Source: Tritrichomonas foetus
Lineage: Eukaryota > Parabasalia > Tritrichomonadida > Tritrichomonadidae
Direction: 5' to 3'
Assembly (NCBI GenBank): GCA_001839685.1
Contig: MLAK01000001.1
Location: forward strand, 287,433-351,432
Length of the DNA: 64,000 nucleotides
The notes beneath the pieces are model-generated. The model was not told the DNA's origin. It ran no database searches and saw only the letters and a program-made list of their open reading frames with translations. Positions 20,571 to 30,126 of the stretch are shown piece after piece. A program made the translations under genes and the position numbers. Numbering within the stretch: the stretch's first letter is position 1; every line of letters begins with the position of its first letter.

Positions 20571-21899
20571 TCATCCAGTGAGTCTGAACGTTGAATCTTT
20601 TTCAGGTGCTCCTTCATCATCAGAAGAATCAGATGTCATGCTTTCATAAATGAGTTGATCACCAGGGAAGAAATCATAAACATGATAAGGTGCTGTTTCA
20701 CCACCTTTCTTTTCACCAGTTATTAAAGTGGCGAAACAAATTGAATCTTTATGAATTTTCATTCCAAAGCCAACATGCTTCAAATTTGCATCCAATAAAT
20801 AGGCCTTATATTTTGGACTTGATATCCAAATGGCAAATAGCTCTCTCAGTGGGTCGAGGCACATTGGAATTACATAAATTCCACAATTAACAGTCGAGCC
20901 TGGATTATAGTGATTTATTTTCCTGATTAAATAAGAAGTATCGACATCAATGGAATGGTTGATCATTTTGTCACAGAAATCATCAGCTATGTGGCACCAT
21001 TGATGGGAAATATAGACGGTCTTCATCGAATGAATGTACCGATAGTCATTAATCAGCTGTAAAGAATTATAAGCTATTGGGAAATTGCTTTGATAGTAGG
21101 GAAGAGCTCGGTAAGGCGGCTGACAACGAGCAAGGGCTAAAATACACACAATTTCAGTACCAGAACTATTCTTTTTCATAGCAAAGCCCATTTCATTAAA
21201 TTCTTTCTTTAAGAGTTTTGGTTCGTTTGATTCAAGTGCAATGTGTTCGAAAAACTTGCCCATATTATTTTCGCTGGGTGCAAATTTTTCAATAATTACA
21301 TCAGCTTCGTAACAATTTTGGAACATCATTTTTGATGAGGTAACGGTTAAACCAAGAAGATTCTCAATCGAAAGATGAAGGAGACGCGATGAAGCAACAA
21401 AAGATAACGAAAGCTGCTGTACATTTTTCCCTTTTCGTATGCGATTAATGAAGCGGTTCGCGATCAGTAATTCATCTTTTTTCGAATGTCGATTTTTAAA
21501 TATTGCGAAAACCTGGGTAATATAAAAAACGCCCGTATCACTTTCTGCAGCACCCACACCCGTATGTGTGAATGAAGAATTGATTCGCGCAAGCGCCATT
21601 GGCTTTGATACCCATTGCACGATTGCATCATGGCCTGGATCTTTGGAAGTTTCTGGGATAATTGCGATATTTTCACTAAATGCGATTGCAAGAGGAGCTT
21701 GGCACTGACGTTCCAGGAATCCTTCGTGATTTGTAGGGACTTGCTCGAGTGACATTTTAACGGCAAACTCTCCAGCAATAAAGGAGAGCTCTTTGGAGAA
21801 TCCTAGCTGAGGGTGGGAATATTGGGATCGTACTTGGTTGACACCATCAAAGATTCGTTTTAAAATATTCTCAGGAAGAGCCTGTTGGCTCCGAGACAT
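20571..21899 (-). CDS. Tandem CAP (SCP/YkwD-like) domain protein without signal peptide
   Basis: 442 residues from the first ATG at 21899-21897 (MSRSQQALP). The frame is open to a TTG at 21947, but no ATG lies further up. First CAP domain, ~20-155: LGFSKELSFIAGEFAVKM, then NHEGF, SENIAII, VQWVSKPMALARINSSF and HTGVGAAESDTG, matching the 'H...ENIA...W..SP.h..nIl....t..GVG' order of bacterial YkwD-like CAP domains. Second, more degenerate copy, ~285-415: YNSLQLINDYRYIHSM, HIADDFCDKM, LFAIWISSPKYKAYLLDANL and VGFGMKI. The middle linker has no recognised fold. CAP proteins are usually secreted and bind lipids or cleave peptides; here no signal peptide or membrane segment is visible, so the protein may act inside the cell. 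The tail is acidic (SDSSDDEGAPEKD). Confidence 0.7.
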   Translation of the reverse strand: MSRSQQALPENILKRIFDGVNQVRSQYSHPQLGFSKELSFIAGEFAVKMSLEQVPTNHEGFLERQCQAPLAIAFSENIAIIPETSKDPGHDAIVQWVSKPMALARINSSFTHTGVGAAESDTGVFYITQVFAIFKNRHSKKDELLIANRFINRIRKGKNVQQLSLSFVASSRLLHLSIENLLGLTVTSSKMMFQNCYEADVIIEKFAPSENNMGKFFEHIALESNEPKLLKKEFNEMGFAMKKNSSGTEIVCILALARCQPPYRALPYYQSNFPIAYNSLQLINDYRYIHSMKTVYISHQWCHIADDFCDKMINHSIDVDTSYLIRKINHYNPGSTVNCGIYVIPMCLDPLRELFAIWISSPKYKAYLLDANLKHVGFGMKIHKDSICFATLITGEKKGGETAPYHVYDFFPGDQLIYESMTSDSSDDEGAPEKDSTFRLTG

Positions 21900-23204
21900 C
21901 GTTACACTTAAGTTTTCGATTTCGACTTTTTCTAAAAGTGTATTCAAATTAAATCGACTTTTTAAATGATATCTAACTTTTTCAATAAATTATGTTATTA
22001 TTATCCAACCAAAGTTTGCTGCTTTCCACGAATACATGTAGACTTGAAACTATTCATTAGTCCCATTCGCAGCAGATATAAGAACTGGTTACAATAATTT
22101 GTTGATTAACAAAGACACAATTATTAGCAGCGATGAAAGATAATGAATTGGCTTCATCATATTCGTTGCTTTCATTTTATTAGAGTTTGATTCAATTGAG
22201 AATAATTTTTTGAAGTGCTGCATAGAATTCGAAATCTTCAGGTTAATGAAAAAGTTGATATTTTATTCGTAACCATATTAATATTTTATTCAATTATGAT
22301 CAAATATTTCTCAAAATGAAAGCTTCATCGAAAATAGCTGAAGAAAAATGATAGAGGAAAATAATGAACAAAAACAGATTTTTTTTCTTCTTTTTTTCTC
22401 CATGAAATGGAATGATCTGTCTCGTGACTGAGATAAAAGATCAGTCAACTAGAACACTTCAAAAAAAAATTGGATGAAATGAAAAAACAGAAGATGAATC
22501 ATATGATTCATTTGAAAGAGGAAACTTTCAAGCCAAAAACATATGCCATATTTAATATTTCATATTATAAATTTCAAAGGCAGGAAATAGTCAACTTTTT
22601 AAAAAGTTACTGTTTGCATTGGGATGTTTGCATCCATCATGTAAATATAAATCACGTGGTATGACACAGTCTAGAGAACAGCATGAGGATGAGATCAAAA
22701 TGGAAAAGCGAAATGAAAATCATTTCACCATAAATTTTCAGTGTTTATTTGGCTAAGTTTGTTGATTTTGGGGGTACAAGTCTGAAAAAGTTGATTTCAG
22801 GTATCATCAAATTCTACTTTTGAAAAGAAATGATTTTTATAATTAAACAGTGATGATTTTTTTCATTCAATTTCTGATCATAACAGAAAAATGGATTAGT
22901 CAAAATTGAATGCCAAACTCGCAATTATTTGAAGTGTCATAAACAGTTCGGAATATCCGTTAAACGGTTTCGGAAAGCTTTGAAAACAACAAACGACTAT
23001 GATATTTCTGTAGTTAAATCATCACTTACAATGAATTTGTGGCCATATAATAACTGAAAAACTCGATTTTACATCATTATTGTAAATTTTAGAATTTTTG
23101 TTAAGTGTTTGTAAAATTCAATAAAAAGCGTCAACAAGGACCGCCTGTCATACTCATTTCTTTTGAATTTCTATTCTGGCATTTCTGAGAAATATCATAT
23201 TTTC
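21900..23204. promoter_or_regulatory. Long divergent intergenic region (CAP gene / Cyc8-like gene) with Myb-like palindrome
   Basis: About 1.3 kb. The clearest element is the palindrome CCGTTAAACGG at 22957-22967, about 240 bp before the TPR gene; it carries two Myb-type AACGG cores in opposite orientation. A near-identical element occurs before the giant Ser-rich gene. TTTTCATGG at the TPR start codon is initiator-like. A short plus-strand frame around 22470-22664 opens at TTG and is not supported. Regulatory function is inferred. Confidence 0.35.
22957..22967. promoter_or_regulatory. Palindromic Myb-like site CCGTTAAACGG
   Basis: Two inverted AACGG cores, about 240 bp before the Cyc8-like TPR gene. 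Same design as the site at 54694-54704. Function inferred. Confidence 0.35.
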
Positions 23205-24569
23205 ATGGAATTTCCAGTATCTAATGCCACAATAAACAGCAGCTTTCTCGACACCATCAATACGGAATTCGAATTAAGCTTTACAATTGCAGCAAGCATC
23301 TCCAAAGAAATGGACGCGATTGAAGAAAGTCAACTTGCCGCCAAACGTGCCTTTAGCTATAACCCAAACTCCAGAGCTGTGCTTGATCTTTTCCCGCAAT
23401 ACGCACCACTTATTGAAAAGATATCTGAACTTGTCGACAAACATGGCCTTGCATTGAAAACCCCTCCAGCGTCCGAAAATCCTGATCTTTGGTCCATTCT
23501 CGGATACTGTTACCTCGTAATAGGTGATTTCCCAAACGCTTTTGCCGCCTACGCCCACGCAGTCCGACTTATGCCAGATTCTTCCGATTCCACATTTTGG
23601 TACGCCATGGGCATCGTCTACGCCCACTACAAGTACAGCGAGCATGCAGTCAACTGTTTTCAAAAGGTTCTCGACTATGATCCGAAATTCCAATATTCGA
23701 GTGATATTTATTTCCGACTGGCATTAATTCAAAGGGTACTTGGTCGTTACGATAACGCTATAGAGCTCCTTGAGCGCATTAAGAATTACCCGCCAAACGA
23801 TCTTCATCCAGATGATATTCAGCTCCAAATTGCCTACACATACCAACTCAAAGGCAATTCACCTGATCACACACTCACACTTTATTATGAACTTCATAAT
23901 AAATACCCGCAATCACTTGAATTAACTCAACAGTATTGCTGGTACTTCTACCTCGTTTATAAGTCATCTGATATCAAAATTGTTAAGCAAGTTATCAATG
24001 ATGCTCTCAGCACCTGCCCACATGATCCAACACTCCTCCTCATTGCTGCACTTGTCGCCATGAAGCAGGATGAGATGGCCACTGCTTACCAGCACTACCG
24101 CTACTGCATTTCATATTGCAGTGACTCACCTTTCTTCTGGTGCGGACTTGGTGTCCTTTACTATAAGAATGAACAAAAGCAAGATGCGGTAGTTGCCTTT
24201 CAGCGCGCACTCTACCTAAAGAGTGACATGGCTGAAGCCTGGCTCAACATTGGCATCATTTATGAACAAAATAATGAAGCCAAAAATGCTCTCAAAATTT
24301 ACCAAACCGGACTGCAAAGGTGCAGCAAAACTGAAGAATTCACTAAACGTATCAATGCAATCAATAATGGTACAAGCTATAGTCAATCACTCACTATTCT
24401 TGACATTGATGATACAAAGTTCATTCAACAAATCCCTGAGCAATTTGCTGCTGACTACATCTCAGCTGTACCAAAACTTCCGGCAAAATGCTTCGCAATT
24501 GATAATGAACTAGCTTCACAATTCACACAGTTGAATACTTATCCTAAATCCCTCTTCGCTGGCCTCTAA
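23205..24569 (+). CDS. TPR protein of the Cyc8/Ssn6-UTX type (transcriptional corepressor subunit)
   Basis: 454 residues. The frame opens at a TTG (23163), but the first ATG, inside TTTTCATGG, is at 23205. TPR units run from about residue 75 to 395, for example PDLWSILGYCYLVIGDF, TFWYAMGIVYAHYKYSEHA, SSDIYFRLALIQRVLGRYD, DDIQLQIAYTYQLKGN, and near the end FFWCGLGVLYYKNEQKQDA and AEAWLNIGIIYEQNNEAKN. The consecutive pattern 'LW..LG.CYL...D...A..AY..A', 'LWYG.GI.Y...' and 'IYFRL..I....G....AL' is that of yeast Cyc8/Ssn6 and metazoan UTX TPRs. Family role: Cyc8 tethers Tup1 to DNA-binding repressors in the nucleus. The Q-rich tail of yeast Cyc8 is absent. Codon use is C-rich, suggesting good expression. 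A general TPR co-chaperone remains possible. Confidence 0.7.
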   Translation: MEFPVSNATINSSFLDTINTEFELSFTIAASISKEMDAIEESQLAAKRAFSYNPNSRAVLDLFPQYAPLIEKISELVDKHGLALKTPPASENPDLWSILGYCYLVIGDFPNAFAAYAHAVRLMPDSSDSTFWYAMGIVYAHYKYSEHAVNCFQKVLDYDPKFQYSSDIYFRLALIQRVLGRYDNAIELLERIKNYPPNDLHPDDIQLQIAYTYQLKGNSPDHTLTLYYELHNKYPQSLELTQQYCWYFYLVYKSSDIKIVKQVINDALSTCPHDPTLLLIAALVAMKQDEMATAYQHYRYCISYCSDSPFFWCGLGVLYYKNEQKQDAVVAFQRALYLKSDMAEAWLNIGIIYEQNNEAKNALKIYQTGLQRCSKTEEFTKRINAINNGTSYSQSLTILDIDDTKFIQQIPEQFAADYISAVPKLPAKCFAIDNELASQFTQLNTYPKSLFAGL

Positions 24570-24746
24570 ACAGAGGGAGTTTTATTTAATTTAGATGAAA
24601 AATTAGTTTTGAAATATAAATATTATTTTATTTAATAATTAATTTGGTGATGAAATTTGTGCAATAGCTTAATGAATATTAATCGACATTGACGATACTT
24701 TCTTTATTATTATTAAATATGTTGTTCGATTTGTTAAATAGAACTA

Positions 24747-24827
24747 TTTTTTTTTTTTTTTTTTTTTTTTTTTATTTGTTTGTTTTGTTTGTTTGTTTAT
24801 TTGTTTATTTGTTTATTTGTTTATTCT
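24747..24827. repeat. Poly-T run followed by TTTG/TTTA tetranucleotide microsatellite
   Basis: About 26 consecutive T, then alternating TTTG and TTTA units for roughly 55 bp. It lies about 180 bp after the TPR stop codon. This is a simple-sequence tract prone to length change; no coding potential. Confidence 0.85.
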
Positions 24828-25088
24828 TATATGATTGATTACAGTTCATTGTTATGGTCATTTGGTTTATTAATATTGACAACAAGTTGAGATTATTACC
24901 TACAAAAACAAGCGAAAAATCCAGTATATTTTTGGGCAATATACTGATTCATGATGACTATTCATTGGAGAAATAAAGTAAATTTCTTCCAATAATCACA
25001 TCAATAATTGTCCTTTCTATAATATTGTATAATTATGACGTTCAATTATCATATAAATTTTCTTTATTTTTGATAACACGAGTTCGAA

Positions 25089-25320
25089 TCAATCTTGATC
25101 AAATCCCAGCATTCCACTAGCATCATCTTTAAAAGACAAGACTGTTGAATCTCCCGAAGCTTCAATAATTTCTTGTTTTCTATCAAAGGTGCGAACAACT
25201 TTGTAGGGAAAAGTTGATTTGAAAAATTTGTTGGTGAAAAAAAAAGACTTTATTCTGAAAGTGATTCAATCAATTCATTTCGATATGAATCAAAAGATTT
25301 GCACTCACTAACCTGATCAT
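25089..25320 (-). CDS. Possible intron-containing mini-gene, 57 residues, function unknown
   Basis: A minus-strand frame with protein-like composition (PYKVVRTFDRKQEIIEASGD, then STVLSFKDDASGMLGFDQD and a TGA at 25091-25089) has no ATG of its own. Upstream, an ATG at 25320-25318 is followed by ATC AG and then GTTAGT; a 58-nt segment ends in CTTTCAG at 25255, and joining 25313 to 25254 restores the reading frame exactly (exons 25313-25320 and 25089-25254). The start sits in ACATCAAATG, like the PP1-like gene start (TTTCAAATG). Trichomonad introns are known to be rare and short, but the known 5' consensus is GTAYGT and the 3' end is ACTAACACACAG, which this does not match. It could instead be a decayed gene fragment. 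Confidence 0.3.
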
Positions 25321-25770
25321 TTGATGTTTATAAGTGACAATTTATACTTTTTGACCGAGAATAATTATAAAGACGAGATTTTTGATGGATTTTCTAAAAT
25401 TACTATCTGAAAGTTAGGTATTATCATATTGGATGCTACATGATATTTGTCAAAGAAAACAATATATGCAAAACCATTAAGCAAATAATTTATGCCAATT
25501 TTTTTAAGTATCTCATTTCGATGTCAAATTTATTGTTTGGTTCTTTATTTTTGTTAATATGTTTAAAGTTTATAACACTAAACTGGAAAAACAATCGAAG
25601 AAGAAGAGAGAAAATTCGTATATTTTATTTTTTATTTTGATGCAAAAAAAAAAAACGTGAAAAGGAAAAATGTAACACTTCTGAACAAAAATAAATGAAC
25701 ACTAAAATGGCAAAAAGGATCCAGGAAATGTGAAAAGCCTCTTGGATAAGATCAAGGAAAAGCAAGAAAT

Positions 25771-26604
25771 TCAAATCTTTTGAGGAACTTGAATGACTTT
25801 TCGTTTGAGTAAAACATTTGCTGCTGGTTGGATCTTCTTAGGTGAATCTCTTTCCCTTAAAGGGGGAGGATTCATGTAATTTTGGGGTGAAAATGGTGAA
25901 GAATACACTTCATTATTGATTCCATGTGAGTAGCTCATTTTCCCCGAATCAAGCATGCCTGACAAAGGGTTAATTGTGCTGGTGTTTCTGTTGATGCAAT
26001 TTGTATGATTGATATGATGCAGTCCAATAATATTATTATTATTATTAAAATGTGATGAACTTATCTGGAGACTAGGGTCAATTGCTTCGTTCGAAATAAT
26101 GCTGTAATTCAATGAAGCAAGAGTTGGTTCAGAATGATGATTTGAGAAGCCTCCACTATGAATCAAACCGCTCGTTCCATTCAAATTATTGAGAGAATTC
26201 AATGAATTCATCGAATTTTGAGAATTCAAGAAATGATGGATTTCCTCACCTTTGCTGTTACTGAAGTCGATTTGATTATAGCTTTGCTGCATGCTGAGTT
26301 GTTGCACACCTCCCCCTTGTTTGGGCATATTACCGTGATAACTTTTCTTTAATGGCGGCTTGTTTTCGTTGATGAGAGCGCAGTAATTTCGTCGGTTATT
26401 ATTGAACCACAAGCGTACGAGTCGAGCTGACCATCGATCTTCCTTCTGCACAAGCAAATTAAGAACTTCATACACAACGTCAGTTCTTCCTCTTGAGCGT
26501 TCTGGGAATGAAAAGTATTTCTTGATGTAGGCAAGTAGAATTCCTTGCTCGCATGGAGAAGTCGTTTGGCGGGTTCTTCTGAAGGAGCCATGTAGATCGT
26601 TCAT
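25771..26604 (-). CDS. Homeobox-like DNA-binding protein
   Basis: 277 residues, ATG start with GTCAG directly before it. Residues ~9-75 look like a homeodomain: a basic arm (RRTRQTT), helix 1 (CEQGILLAYIKKYF), a longer loop (SFPERSRGRTD), helix 2 (VVYEVLNLLVQKED) and a recognition helix SARLVRLWFNNNRRNY with W66-F67, N69 and R71 in the places of the invariant W48, F49, N51 and R53. The rest is low complexity, rich in N, S and H (HFNNNNNIIGLHHINH), and looks disordered, ending in a basic stretch (LLKRKVIQVPQK). Likely a nuclear transcription factor. Trichomonads are better known for Myb factors, so the homeodomain call rests on the recognition helix. The loop between helices 1 and 2 suggests an atypical (extended) class. 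Confidence 0.6.
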   Translation of the reverse strand: MNDLHGSFRRTRQTTSPCEQGILLAYIKKYFSFPERSRGRTDVVYEVLNLLVQKEDRWSARLVRLWFNNNRRNYCALINENKPPLKKSYHGNMPKQGGGVQQLSMQQSYNQIDFSNSKGEEIHHFLNSQNSMNSLNSLNNLNGTSGLIHSGGFSNHHSEPTLASLNYSIISNEAIDPSLQISSSHFNNNNNIIGLHHINHTNCINRNTSTINPLSGMLDSGKMSYSHGINNEVYSSPFSPQNYMNPPPLRERDSPKKIQPAANVLLKRKVIQVPQKI

Positions 26605-29600
26605 CTGACAAATTAATGAATCTGGCTGTGAATTTTGAAAAGATCCTAATTTAAAACATTGAAAAAGGGAAAAATATTTTATAAAAAACAGTTAAAATTT
26701 GTGAATTTTTACAAATAAAGATTAAATTAAGAAAACATCGAACAGATTATTGAAAAAATGAATTGAAAAGATACAAATAATAAAGTGAAAATTAAAAAGC
26801 TAAAAGAAATGTTGAGAGTATAGAAAAAGAAAAAGAATTTCTTATTAATTGAAAAAAGAAGAAAACTGCTAAAAAATGATTGAAAAAAACTAAGAATTTG
26901 AATTGGCCATAAAATAACAATCTCCAGTGAAAAATGCTTTCAAAAAAAGGACTGAATATTGAAAAAATGAATGGAGTATTGAGAGATTTTAAAAGGGAAT
27001 TAAAATAGGGAATTAATTTATGAGCTCTTAATCTTTCAGAAAATATAATTAATTTCAAAGGAAAAATTGGAAAATGAAAAAAAACTTACTGTATTTTTGA
27101 TAAGTTATGAATTTGAATTGAATATCAAATAGATTTTTACGAAGCAGTCTAAAAAAAGAATAAAATAAAAATTAAGAGATATAGAGTAGTTTTCCAAATA
27201 ACCGAATCCTTCTGCTCTTACTTATGCTTATCATATAAAACTTTATTATGGAAAATGTTTTGAATGAGATGATTAATAATTTCTGAGAATCATAAAGCTC
27301 ACAAATTAAAATCGAGATCTCAAATATATTCTTTGATTGTGCAAAATATTGACATTCAATTTATTCACTAAACAATTGATATAAAAGGAAAATAAACATA
27401 GTATTTATTGCAAATTTAATGTCTAAATAGGAAAAAAATATAACAATAGGAAACTTACGAACAAACAACAGGATAATCCTATAATACATCAATAATCTGA
27501 TGGTTATCAAAATCCCTATTACCATATTGAAATTAATTGTATTTTAATATCACATTCAATATCTCCGATTTTTTAAATAGTTAATTCTGAGCTTTCAAAA
27601 TTCCAAAATAATTCAGAGGAAAAATAAATTATTTTAAATTGCATTAAAAATTGTTTCAGCACACAATTCATTTTATATTTCTCAAAAAGCTATAACTTTT
27701 GTTAAAAAAGTGGTTTTGATATTATAGAATCAATTCAAAAAGTAGATATTGTAGATTTTTTGAAAAGAATATTCTCCAGTTTTAAATAATTCTCAACGGT
27801 TGCTGTCAAAAAATAGAAAAAGGATCATGTCTGCGAATTTTTTCTAGCTTTATCATTACTATGGTAATTAAATCACTAGGAAAGTAGAGATTGGATTCCT
27901 AAAATGATCCGATTGTAATAGATGCATCTCAAATGATGAACAATTATGGAGAATTCGATGACTTTTTTTTTGTACTCATGAAATTTCAGTAAAACATTTA
28001 AATATTTGTAGAAGCCATATACAGCAGAATATTTCTATTTTCATTTTATTGAAAAATTTTAAAAGAATTTCTGTTTCCAAAATTTTGCTTTTTCGATAAT
28101 CTTCACAAACTTCGGCCAATTGGCTTTTGTCTTTCACAAAAAAAATTGACATCACAAACACAAAAGAGGTTTCACAAGAAAGAAATATTCCACAATGAAT
28201 CTAGGAAATCTCATATATGATATTCATACTTTCATCATTTTTTTCTCAGAAATTTCGACAGTTCCTATCAAAATTGTTTCAAAAAATTCAATAGAATGTA
28301 TTCAATTATTTTTGTATTTTGAAAAAAATTATAGTATCTTTTCAAAATAACTTGTTTCTTCCATCCATTCCAGAGAAATTAATTTCTAAAAAGGCTGATG
28401 GATTTTAATTGATAGGAACCCTTCAATCATTATTTCAAGTACAGTTTTAATTCGATATAATCAACCGTTCCATTATCATGACTTTTCGAAAATTCTAAAA
28501 TTTTCCTCTCATTCGGTATTGTAGTATATCAATAGAAAAATTCAATATTGAATAAATTCAAAATTCACACAAACTATCATGAAAGATTGTGTTTTTCTCA
28601 AAGGCAATGTAGACCAATCTATTTGATCTACATCTCGTAATAAGAATAATGTGAATTATTAAGGTGAAAAAAATAATCTATTCGATTTCAACTGTGATTT
28701 TTAATTGAATTTAAAGAATATTTTGAAATTTTGAAAAGACAAGTCATTTGAGGAGTTCCGAATCCCAGTGAAGAGAGAAAATTCCGAATCACAATCTTGC
28801 CATTAATATTTATTTGGGAGAAAGATTAATGTCAAATATGATAAAAAATAGTCTTTTTGACCAGTGTATGAATTATTATTATTTTGTGATCTCACTTTTC
28901 AATGGACATTTCGGAGTTGTTTTTATCAATTGTTTGAATTTTCTAGGAATAAGAATATTTTAGGTGGTGACTATGAAGAAAATGATTTCCAGTTTCGACA
29001 AGATATCATTGGAAATAGATTGTTGAGGAGTTCTTATTGGAATGAGAATTAATTTTTCAAAAAATAAAAAATCTCTCAATAAACGCAAGAATTATGTTAT
29101 TAAACCTTAATTGAAGCATCAATTGTCTTTTTGGAACATTTTCCAGACAATTTATCAATATGAATAATATACTATCAAGTGAATAAAATGGACTTTTAAA
29201 TAATTATTACATCCTTTAATGAGAAGGAAAAATAAACGTCGATGACCAAGGAAAGATAAAGAGAGGAAAAAAAAAAAAAAAAAGAAAATTTATATCAAAA
29301 AAAAGGGGGAATTTACAATCAAAAATATCATGTTTTTCATTCATTTAACTAACAATCAAAGAGAAATCCAAAAGATTTTTTTAAAAAAATCATGAATTGA
29401 ATCCACTTTTAAAAATGAAAATAAAACCCAAAACAATATAAAGAAAAGTTTTCTTCATCAGCAGAATCTGCGTTATTGTAAAAAAACGGTGTAAAAATAT
29501 TAAAAATAAAAATGATCAAAATTTGAAGAGACAATTAGATAACTATGATTGCATCCATGTGGAAAGAATACCTGCTTCAGTTTGATCCATGTTTAGAGGG

Positions 29601-30126
29601 TTTTTTTATATAGTTTATTATATGGCTTGTTTTTATGTTTTGATAGTACAGTCATCGAGTAGGCTAAAAGTTAACAACTTTTGTATATCCTTTTGTTCCA
29701 AATTGGGGAAAATATGGTCGGAAAAAAATTAGCGATATTTATGAGGAAAAAGTTAAGACTCGAATGTTTCTAATTAATGAGGGAAATTGAACTGTATTTC
29801 TTTTGCACCTTCACTATCCATTTGAGATAGAGGAAAGGAGATATCAAATGTGAGATATCTATACTTGAAAAAGCTTGTATGCCAAATTGATTTTATTTCA
29901 AATCCATATTCGTTATTAGAGGTGTTTTTTCTTACTGGAAATATTTGTTCCAATTTGAATAGACTTCACGCCATTTTGAAAAAATTGGTGAAGTTATGTC
30001 ATTCTGTGAATAACCTCAAAAAGTAACATTGTCAATGATGTTTTATTCAGAAAATTATTTGGTCGCAAGTTCACATTTTTCTTTTTGGCGGTTTTGACGA
30101 CTGTTTTCTGTTGAGCCATACAGTTG
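26605..30126. other. 3.5-kb gene-poor region
   Basis: The longest gap in the window. It is strongly A/T-rich on both strands with many stops. Frames at 26792-27058, 27976-28161 and 28864-29052 open at TTG or GTG, not ATG. The second contains a 58-residue stretch from an ATG at 28152 with mixed composition, but nothing supports it. There is a poly-A run near 29266-29282 and a weak hairpin (CTTCACGCCA ... TGGTGAAG) near 29966-29995. No tRNA, rRNA or recognised ncRNA was seen; unrecognised structural RNAs cannot be excluded. Confidence 0.5.

Noticed and set aside
22470..22664. 64-residue plus-strand frame
   Set aside because: Opens at TTG with poor composition.
25080..25092. GAGTTCGAATC, resembling a tRNA B box
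   Set aside because: No cloverleaf can be folded around it; flanks are AT-rich and it overlaps the end of the candidate mini-gene.
25440..25640. 66-residue frame with one possible membrane segment followed by basic residues
   Set aside because: A/T-driven composition and no initiator-like motif; probably chance.
27976..28152. 58-residue minus-strand frame (MSIFFVKDKSQLAEV...)
   Set aside because: Looks mildly protein-like at its start, but has no upstream motif or recognisable family and ends in AT-driven composition.
29966..29995. Weak hairpin CTTCACGCCA ... TGGTGAAG
   Set aside because: Short and interrupted; expected by chance in a 3.5-kb AT-rich gap.
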